From Leishmania mexicana MHOM/GT/2001/U1103 (lineage: Eukaryota; Euglenozoa; Kinetoplastea; Trypanosomatida; Trypanosomatidae): 64,000 nt of DNA. The DNA is taken from assembly GCF_000234665.1 (NCBI RefSeq), contig NC_018338.1, positions 298,501 to 362,500 on the forward strand, read 5' to 3'. Made by a program: the position numbers and the translations under genes. The notes under the pieces were generated by a model. The model saw only the letters and a program-made list of their open reading frames with translations, was not told the DNA's origin and made no database searches. Of this stretch, positions 60,380 through 64,000 are shown piece by piece; position 1 is the first letter of the stretch, and each line of letters opens with the position of its first letter.

Positions 60380-60900
60380 CACCCACCCAAGCCCTTTTGT
60401 CCCTTTTTGAGGAAGCCAAGCGGCCCTCTCCCCCTTATCCCTCCCCCTCCTGCGAATGCCGAAGCACCGCTGGCAGTGGCAGGGTCAAACGTCTGCGACA
60501 CAAGGGAGGGAGGGGGTGGCCAGTACGATTCATTGCTGCTGATGTCGGCTGGCCGGGTCCTCGACGGCGTGGCGTCGGAGCGACATGCCACAGCGAACAC
60601 GCGTGCGCCATCCACATGATAGGCAAAGCGTCAGCCTGACTCGAGCGTATCCCACACCCGGCCCTCACACTGCCTGCTGGTGCGGGGGAGCCCTGAAGTA
60701 CCCCTGAGGGGGTAGCATTTGGGCCGGAGGCCGTGCTCCAATGGCCGGGTCAGCGCACTGCTGCACTGGCTTGTGTCTCCGGCTGCTTCGCACCAGGCGA
60801 TATGGACCCTGTGGCAGGGCCGGGGGCAGCAGAGTGGTGTTCGACTTGCATTTTATCGCAGAATATCAGCACTTTAAAATTTTACAGAAAAAGGAAAGGT
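60380..60900 (+). mobile_element. SIDER2-type degenerate retroposon, copy C
   Basis: About 520 bp ending in ACAGAAAAAGGAAAGG. Shared blocks with copies A and B include GGCAGTGGCAGGGTCAA, CGATTCATTGCTGCTGATG, CCCGGCCCTCACACTGCC (against CCCGGCCCTCGCACTGCC in copy A) and CATTTTATCGCAGAA. It is the most diverged of the three. Sense orientation, roughly 900 nt after the stop of aldose epimerase copy 1, so probably in that gene's 3'UTR and absent from copy 2 within this window. Confidence 0.78.
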
Positions 60901-61801
60901 ACGAAATTGGTGAGGGGACGTCGCCGCTTATTGCTCTAGGCCGCGGCAACACATATACGTGTGCGCTCGCCGCTAAGTCATCATCTCTCCTCCTGTCACA
61001 GTGTCCCTTCTCTCTCTGTAGAGAGGCGATGAGCGCGGATAGACGAGCGAGGCAAGTTCAGGTGTCTCTGCGACACGAGTGCGCAAGTAGATGTGTTACC
61101 GCGGGAAGTGTATTTTCTGGGCTCTGTGAGCACCCTCCCTCTCCCCACTCCCCTCCACCCCAAAGTGCCCTTCTGCCCTGCTGCCTCCGCTGTGTACTTG
61201 AGCGCGGGGACCTGAAAAACGTCCTCTCAGAGCGGTGAAAAACTTGCAGAGGTGTGTGTGTATGTGTGTGCTCGTGTGTCGTGCTTCTCAATACGTCACA
61301 CTAAAGCACGCCAGTGCACACACACACACACACCTACTCACGCCTAAACCGCAGAAGCATCAGGACCCGCCTAAGACAAGCGAAAGAAAAAGGACGCAAT
61401 GATGCGGTTCCTGACGACGCAATTCGCACGGTGACTCGCGCGCAGCCCTTCAGGCAGTAAAGAAAAAAAGGCCATGAGAACAAGAGCGAGGGTCAGAGGA
61501 AGCGTACACGCTACTCATCCTAACCGAGAGGCGAACGCGTTGCGTGTGAGAGAGTCGACCAGGCACGTCCTTTCCGTGCGTTGTTGAGTGACGGGATCGG
61601 CGCTCCTCTTTTCTGTCGCGGTTTTTCCCTGCAGTGGCCGGCGTCACACGCGTGCCCCCGCGTTGTCGATCACTCACTCTCGCTCTCGGCACTCCTTTGT
61701 GGCCCCCCTTCTTCGTCCCCCTCCCCGCTCTCACCGACGTCATCACTTGCATCTTCTCCCTATCTCGCTTCTCGTGTCCATCCTCCTCCTCGCTTCGACA
61801 C

Positions 61802-61843
61802 TGTCGCACCCAATTCCCTTACCTTTTCCACTCTTCTCTCGAG
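61802..61843 (+). promoter_or_regulatory. Predicted spliced-leader acceptor for aldose 1-epimerase copy 2
   Basis: Pyrimidine tract ending CTCTTCTCTCGAG with the AG at 61842-61843, about 187 nt before the ATG at 62031. Further pyrimidine tracts and AGs follow, so the exact site is uncertain. Confidence 0.35.
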
Positions 61844-62030
61844 ATTGAACTGTCCACGGGACACACTTCGCTCTCCAGTCCCTCTCTTCCGCTGCTGCGC
61901 CTCGGGTCACCTTCGCTTCGCCCCCTTCTCCGCGAACAAACGCCACGATCATCACACATAGCTGCCGAGCTCGTTCACTTCCACTCACCTCACCTCCCAC
62001 CCAAGAACGACGAAAAAGAAAAAAGCAGTC

Positions 62031-63164
62031 ATGCCCTTTCAGGTTGAGGTGCGCCCGTTCGGTGCGGGCAAAATGATTTGGCTCAAGACGGACTGTCTGC
62101 GTGTCGGGCTCGCCAATTTCGGTGCCACTATCAGCTCAGTGCAGGTCCTCCACCCCCAGCGGCAGAAGTGGATTGAGATCAACTGCGCCTTTCCGGAGAG
62201 CGCCGCTGAGACGGAGGCGGATACCGACTACATGGGGGTGACGGCGGGACGCTGTGGCGGTCGCGTGGCTCACGCCACCTTCAAGCTTGACGGTGTCACC
62301 TACCACACCGATAAGAACATGGCTGGCAGACACACGTGTCATGGCGGACACAGCGCCTTCAACAAGAAACACTGGGGCTTCGTCGTCTCGGAGACGGGGA
62401 CAGAAATCGGCGTCACCTTCAACTACACTAGCGCGCACATGGAGAACGGCTTCCCTGCTGAGCTGGTGAGCAAGGTCACGTACTCGATTGAGCGGACGAA
62501 GCCGAACGTGCTCAAGACGCACTACGACTCCTACATCCCGGAGACGAGCCCGGCAGATGCCACCCCGGTCAACATCTTCAACCACGCCTACTGGAACCTC
62601 AACGGTATCCCAGAGCGCAACGGCAAGTGCAACGCCGTGTGGGAGCAACCGCAGAGCGTGCACAACCACTGGCTCCGCGTGCCGGCAAGCCGGGTGGCCG
62701 AGGCGGACCGCATGGCCATTCCGACTGGCGAGTTCCTGTCAGTTGAGGGTACCGGGCTCGACTTTCGTCAGGGGCGCGTGATTGGCGACTGCATCAACGA
62801 CGTGGCGCTGCTCGACCGCGACCCGTGCGGCTACGACCACCCCCTCGCCATTGATGGCTGGGAGAAGGGCAAGCTGATGCTGCACGCCGAGGCGAAGAGC
62901 CCGGTGACGAACATCTGCATGAAGGTGTACTCGACCTTCCCATGCATGTGGGTGTACACGGCGAACAACAAGCCGCTGCCGGCGAGCGGCGGTCCGGGCC
63001 AGCGCTACGCGCGTTGGACGGGTATGGGACTCGAGCCCCAGTACTTCCCGGACGGTGCGAACCACTACCCCAAGTACCCGTCTTGTATCATTCGTCGTGG
63101 CAAGAGTCGCTTCACCGAGACTATGCTCAACGAGTTAACCGTCGACTGCAGCTCAAAGATGTGA
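62031..63164 (+). CDS. Aldose 1-epimerase, copy 2, probable glycosomal form
   Basis: A 377-residue aldose 1-epimerase with a complete set of family landmarks: GRCGGRV-x-HATFKLDGV, the canonical CHGG His, general-acid His in NHAYWNLNG, GYDHPL, and Glu 335 in LEPQYFPDGANHYP as the general base. It should catalyse alpha/beta hexose mutarotation. The C-terminus is CSSKM, and Ser-Lys-Met fits the relaxed trypanosomatid PTS1 consensus, so import into glycosomes, where hexose phosphorylation begins, is predicted. It is a tandem paralogue of copy 1 and shares the 367-bp identical tract at 62653-63019 (residues about 208-330). Outside that tract the two proteins diverge markedly but remain alignable over nearly the full length. 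Confidence 0.96.
   Translation: MPFQVEVRPFGAGKMIWLKTDCLRVGLANFGATISSVQVLHPQRQKWIEINCAFPESAAETEADTDYMGVTAGRCGGRVAHATFKLDGVTYHTDKNMAGRHTCHGGHSAFNKKHWGFVVSETGTEIGVTFNYTSAHMENGFPAELVSKVTYSIERTKPNVLKTHYDSYIPETSPADATPVNIFNHAYWNLNGIPERNGKCNAVWEQPQSVHNHWLRVPASRVAEADRMAIPTGEFLSVEGTGLDFRQGRVIGDCINDVALLDRDPCGYDHPLAIDGWEKGKLMLHAEAKSPVTNICMKVYSTFPCMWVYTANNKPLPASGGPGQRYARWTGMGLEPQYFPDGANHYPKYPSCIIRRGKSRFTETMLNELTVDCSSKM
62653..63019 (+). repeat. 367-bp identical tract shared with 59006-59372
   Basis: Partner of the tract in copy 1. The spacing between the tracts (3647 bp) is six bases more than the distance between the two start codons (3641 bp), so both lie at equivalent positions in their genes. Confidence 0.97.
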
Positions 63165-64000
63165 GTTGGCATCGAAAGGAACGATGCTTTTATCTTCTCT
63201 CTCCGCACCCACCCCACCGCCACCCACACATGTACATCCCCCTCGGCCTGTGGAAGCGCGAACACGGGCGCATACGCGCACTTACGTGAGGACATGCATC
63301 GATACAGACACACGCAGGGCGAGGCACATGCGCCTTTACACGAAGAGGGCGCGGTGTCTGTGCTGCTGGTCAGCCCTCTGCGTCCGCGCTTATGTGTGTG
63401 TGTGTGTGTGTGTCTATTGCTACGTGCTGTGTGACTGCCATCTTCTGTCCGCCTACATCACTCCCACAAGGCACTGGGGTGTATGTCTTATTCATTGGGC
63501 CAATTCCATTCACGTGTGCCTTTCCATCAGGGCACCCATCCCGGCGTGTTTCTTTTTTCTTTTCTCTTCGGGTGCCCGCGAGCAGACAACTTTAATCGTA
63601 TCCTCCTCACTCGTTAGTACTGCTCCCTATTCAGTACCACGTAGGTAATACACATTCATGCTCGCACAGCTCTCCCCCCCCCGCCCTTGTCGTGCATTGG
63701 TGTGTGTGTGCCCCATACGCACACACGTGCGAGTGAAAAAGAGGAGAGGGGCCTGGCGCCTTCTATCAAAAGACTTTCAAGACAGAAAACGCTCAGTATA
63801 TAGTTTGTGCTTCTATTGATTTTTGCTCCCCTCCCCCCTCCCCCTCTCCGCGACGCATCGTGCGCCACACACCCACTTGTGGCTGTGCCGCTTGGAGTTT
63901 GGTGTCCATGCGCTGGTGGGTGCGCATTCGCCGGTGATCGTCTCGCCCCGCTCCCACGCCCCCACCCCACCTCTCTCTCTCTAGTTTCACAGCTCTGCCT
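63165..64000. other. 3' flank to window end
   Basis: No gene seen. It contains a (GT)n near 63391-63411, T-rich and C-rich tracts (63549-63565, 63673-63685, 63828-63850, 63950-63985). It is presumably the 3'UTR of aldose epimerase copy 2 and the leader of the next gene outside the window. Confidence 0.55.

Larger units (their letters stand above)
59506..62030. other. 2.5 kb region between the aldose epimerase copies
   Basis: No gene seen. It holds T-rich and C/T-rich tracts, SIDER2 copy C (about 60380-60900), a (CA)n near 61317-61332 and the acceptor region of copy 2. Confidence 0.6.

Overview
The window looks like one directional gene cluster from a Leishmania-type trypanosomatid. All 19 coding regions I support lie on the + strand without introns. 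Spacing is 0.5-4.6 kb and filled with pyrimidine-rich tracts ending in AG (spliced-leader acceptor signals), (CA/GT)n and (TA)n runs, and degenerate SIDER2-type retroposons. Coding GC is high, proteins carry long low-complexity inserts, and the products (soluble NADH-dependent fumarate reductase, a PTS1-bearing aldose epimerase) fit a kinetoplastid. I recall a similar gene order from Leishmania chromosome 35, but this was not checked. There is no strand switch, tRNA, rRNA or CRISPR array that I can see.

Layout. 1-5.6 kb: long 5' flank and a giant Ser/Ala-rich protein with a PP1-docking-like motif. 6.2-7.5 kb: cytosolic-type aspartate aminotransferase. 7.5-12.1 kb: a 4.6 kb gene-free stretch holding a SIDER2 element and one arm of a ~98% identical inverted repeat. 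12.1-22.4 kb: three-domain NADH-fumarate reductase, a multi-span membrane protein, a glycerophosphocholine acyltransferase (GPC1/DUF2838) candidate and a THUMP/TAN1 protein; the second arm of the inverted repeat follows at 22.5 kb. 23.1-29.1 kb: an AT-richer island with a probable TELO2/Tel2 homologue, a conserved-type hypothetical and a twin-CX9C (MIC19-like) protein. 30.5-44.2 kb: coiled-coil protein, second SIDER2, giant F-box protein with an RS-like domain, and a 1327-residue unknown. 45.9-57.3 kb: two small, probably mitochondrial, single-span proteins, a PSP1-domain/RGG protein, a doubtful small ORF and a protein with a JmjC/cupin-like signature. 58.4-63.2 kb: tandem aldose 1-epimerase paralogues separated by the third SIDER2.

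Most striking points: (i) the two aldose epimerases share a 367-bp base-for-base identical tract inside otherwise diverged genes (gene conversion), yet copy 1 has Gly where copy 2 has the catalytic-base Glu, and only copy 2 ends in a PTS1-like SKM; (ii) a probable Tel2 orthologue; (iii) a probable GPC acyltransferase; (iv) a 291-bp inverted repeat bracketing four genes, which could seed amplification. Gene expression in such clusters is expected to be controlled after transcription, so the SIDER2 copies in three probable 3'UTRs are likely regulatory.
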